A DNA stretch of 37,647 nucleotides from a virus, in the IMG/VR virus record IMGVR_UViG_3300011115_000890, positions 1 to 37,647 of that record. One strand, written 5' to 3'. A program made the translations under genes and the position numbers. A model generated the notes under the pieces. It did no database searches and was not told where the DNA came from. It saw nothing but the letters and a program-made list of their open reading frames with translations. Below, piece after piece: positions 28,344 through 37,525 of this stretch (positions within the stretch are counted from its first letter, which is position 1; every line of letters begins with the position of its first letter).

Positions 28344-28763
28344 TTAATCGCACCAGCTTTTTTTCTTTTCACCATTATAAACTCTTGCAAGCCCTTTTTT
28401 TAATAACTCTTGAGCAATATCAACGCCCCCGACTTTTACATTAGCAACGATTCTACCGCCGTATTTATCATTTTTAACTTCTGATAAAAGCAATTCTTTA
28501 TTGCCAATTAAATAGGTTGTAAATACAGTTGCTTGTTGCCCTAGTATGTTTTCTTTATCGCATTTTGCGCGCGGGGCTTTTTCTGGAGTATCAATGCCTT
28601 TAATACGAACGCTTAAACCAAGTTTTTTAACCAAGGGTGATTCTTTAGAAACATCAAGTTTAATCGTGTCGCCATCGGTAATCTTTAGAGCTTTATAAAT
28701 ATACATTTGCTCTTGTGCGTGGGCTGGTGATGCTAATAGGATTAATATTAAGAATATTATCAT
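28344..28763 (-). CDS. Secreted staphylococcal-nuclease-like endonuclease
   Basis: The 139-residue protein has a signal peptide (MIIFLILILLASPAHA, probable cleavage before Gln17) and an SNase fold. Calcium and catalytic residues correspond to D32 (DGDTI), R53, D58-T59 and E61 (VRIKGIDTPE), and R104 (YGGRIVA). All key positions are kept, so it should cleave DNA or RNA in the periplasm or outside the cell. It is the last gene of the late unit, just after the endolysin. The C-terminus (KKKSWCD) is slightly shorter than usual. Confidence 0.88.
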   Translation of the reverse strand: MIIFLILILLASPAHAQEQMYIYKALKITDGDTIKLDVSKESPLVKKLGLSVRIKGIDTPEKAPRAKCDKENILGQQATVFTTYLIGNKELLLSEVKNDKYGGRIVANVKVGGVDIAQELLKKGLARVYNGEKKKSWCD

Positions 28764-28767
28764 ATAT

Positions 28768-29274
28768 TTATGCTTTGTTTACGATCCATTTACCATTTAC
28801 TAATTTTGCGAATCCTACAAAATTTTGGTTTAGTTTTTCTGTCAATTGAAATTGAATGTGAATACATCCTTTTTCAATTAGTATTCTATCAAAACTAATC
28901 TCATTTTTTTCGCAAGCTTTTAAAACTATCTTTGCCCCTTCTTCTGGTGATTTATTTATTACATTAAAATCACAAGCTAATCCTTGCATGTGCTTAGATG
29001 TTGGACTACCACCAACTTTTAAATTAACAAGTTTAGAACGATAACCGCTTGTAATCTCAATTGGCAAATTAATAGCATCTCTTATTTTCTGCATTTTGCG
29101 AGAAGTGTGCAATAAACAATTTAAAACACCAAGTGCGGGGGTATTATCTAATCCAGTATTTGTTTGAAGCCACTCTTCTTTTTTAAAGTTTTTGGTTTCT
29201 AAATCATCAAGAGTGATTATTGAAGTGCTAACCTCAACTTCTTTTTTCTTTTTAAAATTTAAAAAATTAAACAT
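28768..29274 (-). CDS. Endolysin, peptidase M15 (D-Ala-D-Ala carboxypeptidase-like)
   Basis: The 168-residue protein carries the zinc peptidase M15_3 pattern: EITSGYRS (about residues 73-80), SKHMQGLACDF (about 93-103, with zinc ligands H95 and D102), and CIHIQF (H139). It cuts peptidoglycan crosslinks at lysis. There is no signal peptide; the first 14 residues are basic, so it would need the holin. It sits between the spanin pair and the secreted nuclease. Confidence 0.88.
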   Translation of the reverse strand: MFNFLNFKKKKEVEVSTSIITLDDLETKNFKKEEWLQTNTGLDNTPALGVLNCLLHTSRKMQKIRDAINLPIEITSGYRSKLVNLKVGGSPTSKHMQGLACDFNVINKSPEEGAKIVLKACEKNEISFDRILIEKGCIHIQFQLTEKLNQNFVGFAKLVNGKWIVNKA

Positions 29275-29279
29275 ATTTA

Positions 29280-29540
29280 TTATTTTTTACTTTTATTACA
29301 TTCATTATATTTTGCACATTTATAAAGAACTAACATTTGATCCACAAAGGTTTTAAATCTAAGAGGAACTCGTGCAATTCTTCTTTGCTCTTCCTTAGTA
29401 AAGGTGTTACGCCTTGGATAATCAGGAAGTGTATTAATGTATTGTTGTAGCTGGTTTTGTGATAAACTCTTATTCAAGCGATTTGAGCAAGAAGTCATCA
29501 TCAAGATTACCGCTATCATTATAATCAATCTTTTTAGCAT
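29280..29540 (-). CDS. Outer-membrane spanin lipoprotein, Rz1-like
   Basis: An 86-residue protein with a lipoprotein signal (MLKRLIIMIAVILMMTSC, lipidated Cys18) and a short, polar mature part. It overlaps the preceding Rz-like gene by 71 bases in another frame, the classical Rz/Rz1 arrangement. The mature part is less Pro-rich than lambda Rz1 but contains LPDYPRR. It links with the inner-membrane spanin to fuse the membranes at lysis. Confidence 0.8.
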   Translation of the reverse strand: MLKRLIIMIAVILMMTSCSNRLNKSLSQNQLQQYINTLPDYPRRNTFTKEEQRRIARVPLRFKTFVDQMLVLYKCAKYNECNKSKK

Positions 29541-29742
29541 TATCTCTTATTTTTAGTGTTTCTTTTAATTTTACAATATTTTCTTCGTGAAAGACTTTCG
29601 TCTCTTCCTCGATTCTTTTATATTCTTCAATTTTATCTTGAGCCTCAAAATAATTATCAACAAAGCTAATAATAAATAAAAGCAAAAGCACGCCAATAAT
29701 TCCAATAACAAAATTTTTAGATTTTAAAATATAAGGCATCAT
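29470..29742 (-). CDS. Inner-membrane spanin, Rz-like
   Basis: A 90-residue protein with an N-terminal transmembrane segment (about residues 10-29, FVIGIIGVLLLLFIISFVDN) and a charged coiled coil (about 32-70). This and the embedded Rz1-like frame identify it. It shares one base with the upstream holin candidate stop (29742). The periplasmic part is shorter than that of lambda Rz (153 residues), though small spanins are common. Confidence 0.78.
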   Translation of the reverse strand: MMPYILKSKNFVIGIIGVLLLLFIISFVDNYFEAQDKIEEYKRIEEETKVFHEENIVKLKETLKIRDNAKKIDYNDSGNLDDDFLLKSLE

Positions 29743-29957
29743 TATTTTTTAATTAATCCAGCTAATAAATTGGTATTTCCTAAGCCTATAATGGCAAAAA
29801 AACCACCGCCAGCATAAAACAAGAACTTTCCTAATAAGTCAAATGTTTCTTGCTTTATTGGTTGAAAAATATCAATTCCAACCAAAGTTGGATAAGCAAA
29901 AAATGCAATTAGATAAATAATGGAGTAGATTTTAGCTCCTAATTCTTTTGTCAACAT
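29742..29957 (-). CDS. Holin candidate
   Basis: The 71-residue protein has two transmembrane segments (about residues 8-26 and 45-65) with a loop IFQPIKQETFDLLGK, and ends AGLIKK. Size, topology and place directly before the spanins and endolysin make it the best holin candidate in the window. No particular holin family is recognised. Confidence 0.65.
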   Translation of the reverse strand: MLTKELGAKIYSIIYLIAFFAYPTLVGIDIFQPIKQETFDLLGKFLFYAGGGFFAIIGLGNTNLLAGLIKK

Positions 29958-29960
29958 AAT

Positions 29961-30338
29961 TTATAATTTATTGTTAATTTTTTCAAATAAATCGGTGTTT
30001 CGCTCTAGGGTTTTTGTCAATGCAATATTTTCGGTTTCTATTTTGTGAGTCCGTTTTTTATACGCATTAACATCGCCTTGTAATTCTTTTAATATTTCGT
30101 GGGTTTTTAAATCTCTTTCTTTATTTTCAAGATTATCTTTTTTTAAATCAACAACATCTTTTTTTAATTCAATATATTCTTTTTGCTTTTCCTTTTCTTT
30201 ATAAGCATAATTAAAACCAGTAATTAAAAATTGAATAAACTTTTTACCTAAATAAAAAGCAATGGCAAGCTTGGCAATACTTGCATAAAGGCTATCAGTT
30301 ATTATTTCTTTTAAAACTTCTAAAAATCTAAAGTCCAT
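29961..30338 (-). CDS. Membrane-anchored coiled-coil protein in the lysis group
   Basis: A 125-residue protein with a hydrophobic stretch (about residues 17-40, LYASIAKLAIAFYLGKKFIQ) followed by a long charged coiled coil (about 45-120). It overlaps its upstream neighbour by 11 bases. It could be a second spanin-like or antiholin-like protein; the family is not recognised. Confidence 0.55.
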   Translation of the reverse strand: MDFRFLEVLKEIITDSLYASIAKLAIAFYLGKKFIQFLITGFNYAYKEKEKQKEYIELKKDVVDLKKDNLENKERDLKTHEILKELQGDVNAYKKRTHKIETENIALTKTLERNTDLFEKINNKL

Positions 30339-30528
30339 TACTTCGTATATTTAATTTTTCTTCAATTGTTTTAAGTCTATCATTTATCGGTTTTATAATT
30401 TTTAAAACTTCATCTCGTCCCTTAGATTTAATGTAAAATATTGCTAAGTAAACAAAAATTGCAGATATTGCAACTGAAAATTCTGGAGCTTGCTCCATTA
30501 ATTTCATAATTTGAATTATCTCATTCAT
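30328..30528 (-). CDS. Small single-pass membrane protein in the lysis group
   Basis: A 66-residue protein, MNEIIQIMKLMEQAPEFSVA, with one transmembrane segment (about residues 16-34) and a coiled coil (INDRLKTIEEKLN). I chose the ATG at 30528 because it overlaps the upstream stop (ATGA) and is preceded by GGAGG 8 bases earlier; an earlier in-frame ATG exists at 30543. Possible holin or antiholin. Confidence 0.55.
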   Translation of the reverse strand: MNEIIQIMKLMEQAPEFSVAISAIFVYLAIFYIKSKGRDEVLKIIKPINDRLKTIEEKLNIRSNGL

Positions 30529-30923
30529 TTCTTTTTCCTCCATTTGCTACCGCCACGAATAATAACAGCAATATAGAAAGCTTTTGCTTTCCATACTTCT
30601 AAACTACTATTGCGTAAACCGCTATAAAATGCCATGTCGGCATCTCTTCTAAACATGTCAAAAGTTCTTAATTCAGAATATAAAAAATCATGGGCTATAG
30701 CATTTTCGACACCAACATCGAAATTGCTAAATAAGGGTTTAAATATAAACGGAATCGAAAAGCCGTTAGACTCAAAGCCTGCTGGAATAGTATATATATC
30801 TGGCAATCTTTGACCCGCAAAATTGATATAAAATCTTAAATCTTTTTTTAGAACGATTTTATCTTTCTTATCTTTTTTTGGCGTATAAACGGCTTCGTCT
30901 ATAAATTCAAACCCTGATTTCAT
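30525..30923 (-). CDS. DUF1353 protein
   Basis: The 132-residue protein matches the DUF1353 pattern: YTIPAGFESNGFSIPF (about residues 44-59), AIAHDFLYSE (about 75-84) with a conserved HD, and FRRDADMAFYSGL (about 90-102). This family occurs widely near phage tail and lysis genes; its function is unknown. AGGAG precedes its start, which shares one base with the preceding gene, so it is coupled to the tail-fibre group. Confidence 0.8.
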   Translation of the reverse strand: MKSGFEFIDEAVYTPKKDKKDKIVLKKDLRFYINFAGQRLPDIYTIPAGFESNGFSIPFIFKPLFSNFDVGVENAIAHDFLYSELRTFDMFRRDADMAFYSGLRNSSLEVWKAKAFYIAVIIRGGSKWRKKK

Positions 30924-31582
30924 TATGCTCCTGCCGTAAATTTAATTAAATTAACTTCATCAATAGTTTTGCAATTATTGATTTGTGCTAAATAAACAGT
31001 ATTTAAAACATTGCTGTTTACCTCTCTTTGTTGAATATGATTTGCCAATGATTCCGCAATTGGAAACACATTAACCATTCCAGTTGATTGAACGCCATTT
31101 TTAGTAATAGTTGTTGTATAGGGAATTATTTTTGAGTTTAAACAAGTTGCTAAATTTGCTCTTAAGCTAGCTAAATCAATTGACTTAACATCAAGAATAG
31201 AAGTTTTAATGCAACTAGTCATATCAAGATTACACTTGTTTAAAATGCTTTCTGGAGTTAATTTTGAATTAGGTATTGCGTCAACATACCAAATAAAACT
31301 AACAGGTTCACCTTGCTTAAATTGAGTTTTGCCACCAACAATTGAAGGGGCTAATTCAGGAGCCGTAAAAGTCGTATAAGGTTTGGTTTTTTCAGCAAAA
31401 ATAAAGGTGTTTAATTCCTCTTTTTTTTGTGCTTTTGCATCAGTTAACCAATCAAATTTTTCATATTCGCCACCATCGGCGATATATTTTTTAATTTGTT
31501 GATAATCAGTGTTTCCTTCATCATTTGGAACAAATGATTCGTTATATTGCCAACCATTTTTTAATTCTTTGAGTTTTATCAT
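30923..31582 (-). CDS. Hypothetical protein downstream of the tail fibre
   Basis: The 219-residue protein has an N-terminal section (WQYNESFVPNDEGNTDYQQIKKYIADGG) with the look of tail-fibre-associated proteins, then a beta-rich domain with three or four Cys (CNLDMTSC, CLNS, NNCKT). It could be a fibre chaperone or an accessory receptor-binding subunit. I recognise no family. It is 16 bases from the fibre gene. Confidence 0.55.
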   Translation of the reverse strand: MIKLKELKNGWQYNESFVPNDEGNTDYQQIKKYIADGGEYEKFDWLTDAKAQKKEELNTFIFAEKTKPYTTFTAPELAPSIVGGKTQFKQGEPVSFIWYVDAIPNSKLTPESILNKCNLDMTSCIKTSILDVKSIDLASLRANLATCLNSKIIPYTTTITKNGVQSTGMVNVFPIAESLANHIQQREVNSNVLNTVYLAQINNCKTIDEVNLIKFTAGA

Positions 31583-31598
31583 AAATTATTTTTTTAAA

Positions 31599-33293
31599 TT
31601 AAAGTTCCGCAAATGCTGTTGCGTGGATTGCAAAAAGTTGAAAGCCAGGAGCTAATCCGCCAGTATAAGATAAGGTTGCTTTAGTTTCATCGGCAGATTC
31701 TAAAGTTGAATCATATTCATTAGCACTTGCTATTTGTCGCCATTTTGTATTGCCAGCTAATGGATTATAAAGACTTATGCTTGCTGTTGTTCGCATTCTT
31801 GAAGAAAAATTCCAAATCGCACAAAAATTTGTATTGTTTGTTGGACTGTTTGATCGATAATAAATTGCACCTGTTACACCAGCATTAAAAGCAACTGCAG
31901 TATCAAGATTAAAAGTTTTTTGAAAATATCTTTGACATAATTGTAATTCTTGTTGAATAGTTCTATTTTCAAAAGTGGTTTGTTCTGGCGTATCTTCTAA
32001 TTGAACCCTGCCAATCGTCCAAGTCCCAGAAGTTTGAGCTCCAACGCTAAATTCAATTTCAATACCTGTAGTTGCCCCCGCTGGTATTGCAATTGATGTT
32101 GAATATCTAGTTAATGTTGAATTAACAGTAAAAGTTCCCGTTGCAATTTGTGTTTTTGTTGGCGATGCAATTGTTCCAAAAGCGTCTGCAGTTGTTGCGT
32201 AAGAAGCAACCCAAGTTATAGTTGTTAAAAGTGAATTTGCTAAATCAACACTTAATGTTGCAGTTTTACCAGCTAAATGTTGGCAATTTGTGGCTTCAAT
32301 TCGTTGTGCAAATCCAATTTTAGATACACTTGAAGCTCCAGTAAATCTGTAATTATATTGATTTGGTGCCGTTCCTGCTACTCTTTGTCCAGTAGCGTTG
32401 GCACCTGTGCAATAGGCATACCATCTATCAACTGTATAAGCTAAAGCAGAGCCAGCAGTAATAGTTTGACTTGCTCCTGCGTTTCTTTGGTCAATTGCCA
32501 TCGCACCATTGATTAAAATATTGCGATTTGGTAAAAGATATGCTACGCCTCTATTAGTTGTAGTGCTTAATCTATCAGCTAAAACTAAACTCCCGACACC
32601 ATCAAAATAAAAAGATTTATTTGCGGAGCCGTTGAGACCAGCAAGAGAAGTAAGGTTAGCGTTTAATTGTTGTGCATCAAGAGTAGTTCGAGCCTGTGAA
32701 GCTGTTGTATCATCAAGTAATGTTTTAGCAAAAGTGGAAACTGGAGCTAATCCGACATCAGCTAAATCTTTGGAGGTTAAATTATCGCCAGCGTTATTAA
32801 TTGCGATTACTTGATTAGCTTGACTTGCACCAATAGGAAATTCAATATTATTTAATAATGAAGATTTAGGCAATTTAAAAACACGGTTTAGGTTTTCTTT
32901 TTGCTCTAACAACATTAAAGTTAATTTATCTAAAGAGCCTTCTAAAGCCGTCCCTGGTAAAGCATCACTGCCCGAGGTTGTAATATCGTTATTTTGTGTA
33001 AAATTGACTTTTCTTAATAAACTAACCTTATAATTATTTAATGGAGCCGTGCCGAATACAACATTACCTTGATTTATTACGCCGTTTACATAATCCGTTG
33101 TATTATAGGTTATTGTATAGTCAGTTGTTTCAATTTTGATACTTTCCGCACCAGTAGTATCGGCAACAATAACTTCTAAAGAGAATTTAGGAGTTGCATT
33201 TGATTCGTAAAAAATAGGGAAATCGAAAGCATAGGTAGTATTTACCCCATTTGCTGTATAATCTCTCCTTAGAATATTTGATGTTATTGTCAT
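31599..33293 (-). CDS. Tail fibre protein
   Basis: The 564-residue protein has an N-terminal domain like that of T7 gp17 (TSNILRRDYTANGVNTTYAF, then VNGVINQGNVVFGTAP and LLRKVNFTQNND), which attaches it to the tail. A shaft follows with T-ASQARTTLDAQQLNANLTSL, a repeat common in fibres. The C-terminal half (about residues 255-564) starts NRNILINGAMAIDQRN and resembles a carbohydrate-binding domain used by phages for receptor recognition. It follows the gp16-like gene, as in T7. Confidence 0.9.
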   Translation of the reverse strand: MTITSNILRRDYTANGVNTTYAFDFPIFYESNATPKFSLEVIVADTTGAESIKIETTDYTITYNTTDYVNGVINQGNVVFGTAPLNNYKVSLLRKVNFTQNNDITTSGSDALPGTALEGSLDKLTLMLLEQKENLNRVFKLPKSSLLNNIEFPIGASQANQVIAINNAGDNLTSKDLADVGLAPVSTFAKTLLDDTTASQARTTLDAQQLNANLTSLAGLNGSANKSFYFDGVGSLVLADRLSTTTNRGVAYLLPNRNILINGAMAIDQRNAGASQTITAGSALAYTVDRWYAYCTGANATGQRVAGTAPNQYNYRFTGASSVSKIGFAQRIEATNCQHLAGKTATLSVDLANSLLTTITWVASYATTADAFGTIASPTKTQIATGTFTVNSTLTRYSTSIAIPAGATTGIEIEFSVGAQTSGTWTIGRVQLEDTPEQTTFENRTIQQELQLCQRYFQKTFNLDTAVAFNAGVTGAIYYRSNSPTNNTNFCAIWNFSSRMRTTASISLYNPLAGNTKWRQIASANEYDSTLESADETKATLSYTGGLAPGFQLFAIHATAFAEL

Positions 33294-33328
33294 TTTTTTA
33301 AATTTTTTTTGTTAAAAATACCTATATT

Positions 33329-36300
33329 TTATTGATTTGCAATAGCTTTTTCAAAATTATCCATTGCCCCAGTCAAAAGAAAATGATTATTAAACCAAAT
33401 CATTCTCCTTATAGCTTTTGCATCAGCGTCGCTTATCTCGCCTGATTTTAAAGCTCCTATTGAAATAGCGGCATCTCCAAGAAGTCCAACACTAGGACCC
33501 AATAAAGACGCTCCAATATTTCTTGATTGATACCTTGATAATTCACCTGTTCCAAGAAGACTAGAAGCTCCTAAACCAACTTTGTCGGCAATATGTGAAT
33601 AATCGGCTAATATACCAAAATATCCGCTTCTATCTAAACCTTCTGCCATCCAAACACTAGGGTCTTTTGATACTTCTCTTCCAGCTAGTTTAGCTTTAAA
33701 ATAATAAGCCATCATTCCCAAACCTACTGCGGAAATTAAACCATTTAAAGCCGCCATATCTTTTTGTTGTAAACTTGAAACTAGAACTTGTTGCGTTGCT
33801 CCAAAAACAAATGATTTAAATTGCCCAACAACCTTGCCCGCTTCGGTTTGCATCCATAAAGGTAAATCGCCAGCACCCACGGTTACTATTGTGCTGTCAA
33901 TATCAGTATTTAAAGCATTTCTATATATTCTAACAGCTTCGGGATTATTCCATTTTTCAGTATTAGCAATTAATAATCTACCCTCTTTATATGCGTGTTG
34001 GTCTAATTCATCAGCAATAATTTTATAATTATCTCTACCTATTCCTAAATAACCTAAATAGGCGGTTTCTTTTTCATTAATTTTATCAAATTTTTTAATT
34101 GCATCAATCATTCTTTGTTGGCTTAAAACAGAACTCCAACCTTTTTGAACATCATTCCAAACTGGCATTAAGTTAGTTTTCGACAATGCTTTTGAGATAT
34201 TTTCTAAGTATTTTTCAAAACTAGAAAGATTGCTTGCAAATGGATCGTTTAAACCTGAAAAACTAGCCATTCTTTCAGGAAAAACAATATCAGTTATATT
34301 TCCTGCTAACTTAGCTTCTTTAACATTTAATTTAATACCTTCTAAATTTGTAATTAAATTTGGTAATGTTTTTGCCCAAGTTTTTAAACCATGTTTTCTA
34401 ATAGGATTTGAAATATCAGTAAACGAAGCTATAGCAACTTGCCCCATTTTAGTTACATAGTTATATTGCCTTGCTATTCTTCCACCTCTAACAATCATTG
34501 AATCAGGATTATCTGGGCGGGCATACATTCCACGCATTATCTTAGCAACCGAGGTAAGGTCATTAATTGCAGTCTTTTTTTCTTTATCAATTTGTTTTAG
34601 TATTTTAGGGTCAGTTGTTTTTGATATAACTTCCGCATACTCTTCTTGAATTTTCGTAATTGCATCATCTAAAGTTAAATCACCATCAAAAGCCCTAGAA
34701 ATCTCAATATCAGTTGATAAAGTGTTTTGATAATAATTTAAAACTTTTCTTGCATCATTTTCTAACCATGGCTCTAATTCATTATCATTGATAAAATTTA
34801 GCGTTCTTTCTTTTAATGGTCCTCTTTTTGCAACTTTAATCCCCAAATCATCAATTAAACCTAATCTATCATCGCCTTTCAATTGGTTGATTATGTCGGA
34901 TGTAATTTCGTTAACATAAGAATCTTCATCGCCCATTTCTTCAAATTTAGAGCGAAAACTAACTTGATTTTCAGTGTATTTATTTTTTAATTTATTAACT
35001 TTTTTTTCTAATAAATCAATTTCGGATTTAGCTAAAACTTTATCCATTTTGCTAATTGTTTTTTTATCAACATTTTCCCCGCTTAAATATTTAAATTTTT
35101 TCTTAATTTTACCTTTTTCTAATAAAACTGCTTCATTAATTTTATCAATATCAATACCCATTTCGTTTAATTCTTCTATTAATCTTTCAGCGTTATTTTT
35201 TATTTCTATTTTGTCAGTGTCTTCCAATGAATATATTTTTTCGCCCCCGACTTCTCTTCTCATTAAATCTAACAAATCATTAATGCTAGGTTGCCCACCG
35301 CTTCCATCTTGAGGAAAATCACTAAAATATCCTTGCTCATGTGCAACAAATCTTGCATCATCAAGGTCAATATATTCTTTTTTACCCGCTCCAAATAAAT
35401 TACCAGATTCTTTAGCTTTTCTTATCAACCCTGGTAAAGTTTTATTTGTGATTCCCATTGCTTTTAAATCTCCGCCAAAATCAACAACACCTCCTCTATC
35501 TCTTAAAAAAATTAACAAAGATTTAGGTTTAATAGATTTTACAGTTTTAATAGCATTTTTATATTTATCCAAAATTTCAGCTAACTCTTCATTTGTATAA
35601 ATTAAATTATCATTTTTTACATATTTATTATAAACTTTTTCAATTTTATCCGCTGGAAAATCTAAATTATCGGGTAAATCTTCCGCCATTTTTTCTAAAA
35701 ACTCATCAAAACTTTTTTCTCCACCTTTTGCCCAAGATATATTTTTTTGGAAAATAAACTTGTTTTCAGTGGAAATATCGGCTTCATTAAAAACAGCATC
35801 AACTTGTGCTTCTTGAAATTTTTCGTTTACGGCTTTATCAAGATTGGCTTGTAATTCAGCTTTGCGAGTTTGTAAATCAAGAATTTGTGAATTTAAATTT
35901 AATTCTTTTTGTGCTTCGGCTTTTTTAATACTTGGCAATAATTTTTCTTTTATTGCTGTGTTTAAAAATTGCCTTAATTCATTTTCTCTAGCTATTACTT
36001 TTAATCTATTAAACAATCTAGGGAAATAAGATTCTGATGTTCTAGGTTTAGTAGTTAAAACTTTTTCATTTAGTAAACCAACATTTACGGCTTCTCTGCC
36101 AAGGTGATTTAAAACATCATTTCTAGAAGATTTTGCCAATTGGTTTATTTCTGGAATATTACTTACATCGCCGTTTCTATTTGCCCTAGATAACTCTTCA
36201 AAAAACTGTATATCATTTTTAATATTATTTTCTGTTTCGTTTAAGGCACCTTCTTTTTTAATTCTTTTTTTAAAATTATAATAAGCTTTATTCTCCAATG

Positions 36301-37525
36301 GTTTATAATTGTTAAAATATGGAGCTTGTAGTGTTTTTTTAGCTATTTCAGCACTTTGAGCAGAAGCAATTCCAATTTTGTTTTTTTGCCACATTAAACC
36401 CGTTTTCATAAGTTTTTCAGCGGTTTCTCTAGGCGATACAGCAAATTGAGTTTGTGTTAATCTTTGTATCGGGTTTAAATTATCAATTAAGTTTATTTTT
36501 TTTAGTAATTTTTGCCCTTGAATTACATTGCCAACATTTACGGCTCCAGCTATATCTTGCGTTATGGTTGATGCTAAACTCTGTTGTTGTTTTTTAAAAT
36601 CAGCAAAAGCAGGAATTGCTTTACCTTCAGCTTTTAATTGTGGCGTTAAAACATCATCATAATATTTTCTTATAGCTTGAAATTCAGCAACATTAGCGGC
36701 ACTTGCGGAATCTGGTTTTATTTCCATTTTTTGCGTGTCGGAATTTATAAATACATCAGCATTTTCAGTTTCTAAATCTTTTTTAAATTTATCAGCTAAA
36801 TTATTAAATTGTTTTTTTGAAATCATTGCCCCTACGCCACCTAAAGCCCCTGCTAAAAGCGTTCCAGCACCAATATTTATAGCACTTTCTTCTAATGTTC
36901 TAGTTTCTTGCGTTGCTTGTAAAATTCCTTCGCTAGCAGTCATACTAACCGCACCAGCACCAGCGGCTAAACCAATACTTTTGGCATATTTACCAGCTTT
37001 GTAAGCTTTAGAAACTGCACCAAAAATAGGAATAAGATTTATGGGGTCTAATATTCCAGCGGCCATTCCCATGGTAAAACCAGTCCAGCCACTACTTGCT
37101 AAAACTTCTTTGTTTTTAAATTCTCTATCTAATTTTTTTTTATAAAGGTCAGCATCTTTTCTATTTTTAAACTCTAGAAATTTTTCGCTATATGGAGCAT
37201 AAACAGAATTATCAATTTCATCAAAAACATAACTAATTGGATCGTAATTAGGGTCTTCTTGATTAATAAAACTATATTGGCTATCTAATATAGTTGAAGC
37301 AATAGTATTTTCTTCTTCAAAGGCTGATTGCGTAATTTGTCCAAAAGAAAAATCTTCTTGCGGTTTTGGTACATATTGAGCAAGATAAGGACTTGCAGTA
37401 TCTGGCTGGTCAGGCATTCCAAACATTCCACCAGCTAAAACGCTTTCAGCCTTACCAGTTATCAACATTTGATTTTCAACTGGATTAGGAGCTTCTTTAT
37501 TTATTAATGTTGCATTAATTGGCAT
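33329..37525 (-). CDS. Internal virion protein, T7 gp16-like (ejection protein)
   Basis: The 1398-residue protein is the largest in the window (T7 gp16 is 1318). It contains Gly/Ala-rich, membrane-active helices (about residues 148-240) and long charged helices. It has a conserved-looking C-terminal part (WMQTEAGKVVGQFKSFVFGA, about 1255-1275; MIWFNNHFLLTGAMDN near the end). I do not see the lytic transglycosylase motif that T7 gp16 has near its N-terminus. It lies between the gp15-like C-terminus and the fibre, and its start overlaps the upstream stop (TAATG). Confidence 0.85.
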   Translation of the reverse strand: MPINATLINKEAPNPVENQMLITGKAESVLAGGMFGMPDQPDTASPYLAQYVPKPQEDFSFGQITQSAFEEENTIASTILDSQYSFINQEDPNYDPISYVFDEIDNSVYAPYSEKFLEFKNRKDADLYKKKLDREFKNKEVLASSGWTGFTMGMAAGILDPINLIPIFGAVSKAYKAGKYAKSIGLAAGAGAVSMTASEGILQATQETRTLEESAINIGAGTLLAGALGGVGAMISKKQFNNLADKFKKDLETENADVFINSDTQKMEIKPDSASAANVAEFQAIRKYYDDVLTPQLKAEGKAIPAFADFKKQQQSLASTITQDIAGAVNVGNVIQGQKLLKKINLIDNLNPIQRLTQTQFAVSPRETAEKLMKTGLMWQKNKIGIASAQSAEIAKKTLQAPYFNNYKPLENKAYYNFKKRIKKEGALNETENNIKNDIQFFEELSRANRNGDVSNIPEINQLAKSSRNDVLNHLGREAVNVGLLNEKVLTTKPRTSESYFPRLFNRLKVIARENELRQFLNTAIKEKLLPSIKKAEAQKELNLNSQILDLQTRKAELQANLDKAVNEKFQEAQVDAVFNEADISTENKFIFQKNISWAKGGEKSFDEFLEKMAEDLPDNLDFPADKIEKVYNKYVKNDNLIYTNEELAEILDKYKNAIKTVKSIKPKSLLIFLRDRGGVVDFGGDLKAMGITNKTLPGLIRKAKESGNLFGAGKKEYIDLDDARFVAHEQGYFSDFPQDGSGGQPSINDLLDLMRREVGGEKIYSLEDTDKIEIKNNAERLIEELNEMGIDIDKINEAVLLEKGKIKKKFKYLSGENVDKKTISKMDKVLAKSEIDLLEKKVNKLKNKYTENQVSFRSKFEEMGDEDSYVNEITSDIINQLKGDDRLGLIDDLGIKVAKRGPLKERTLNFINDNELEPWLENDARKVLNYYQNTLSTDIEISRAFDGDLTLDDAITKIQEEYAEVISKTTDPKILKQIDKEKKTAINDLTSVAKIMRGMYARPDNPDSMIVRGGRIARQYNYVTKMGQVAIASFTDISNPIRKHGLKTWAKTLPNLITNLEGIKLNVKEAKLAGNITDIVFPERMASFSGLNDPFASNLSSFEKYLENISKALSKTNLMPVWNDVQKGWSSVLSQQRMIDAIKKFDKINEKETAYLGYLGIGRDNYKIIADELDQHAYKEGRLLIANTEKWNNPEAVRIYRNALNTDIDSTIVTVGAGDLPLWMQTEAGKVVGQFKSFVFGATQQVLVSSLQQKDMAALNGLISAVGLGMMAYYFKAKLAGREVSKDPSVWMAEGLDRSGYFGILADYSHIADKVGLGASSLLGTGELSRYQSRNIGASLLGPSVGLLGDAAISIGALKSGEISDADAKAIRRMIWFNNHFLLTGAMDNFEKAIANQ

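Noticed and set aside
34974-35312. A 112-codon plus-strand frame
   Set aside because: It lies wholly inside the gp16-like gene on the opposite strand and mirrors its Lys-rich codons as Phe/Leu.
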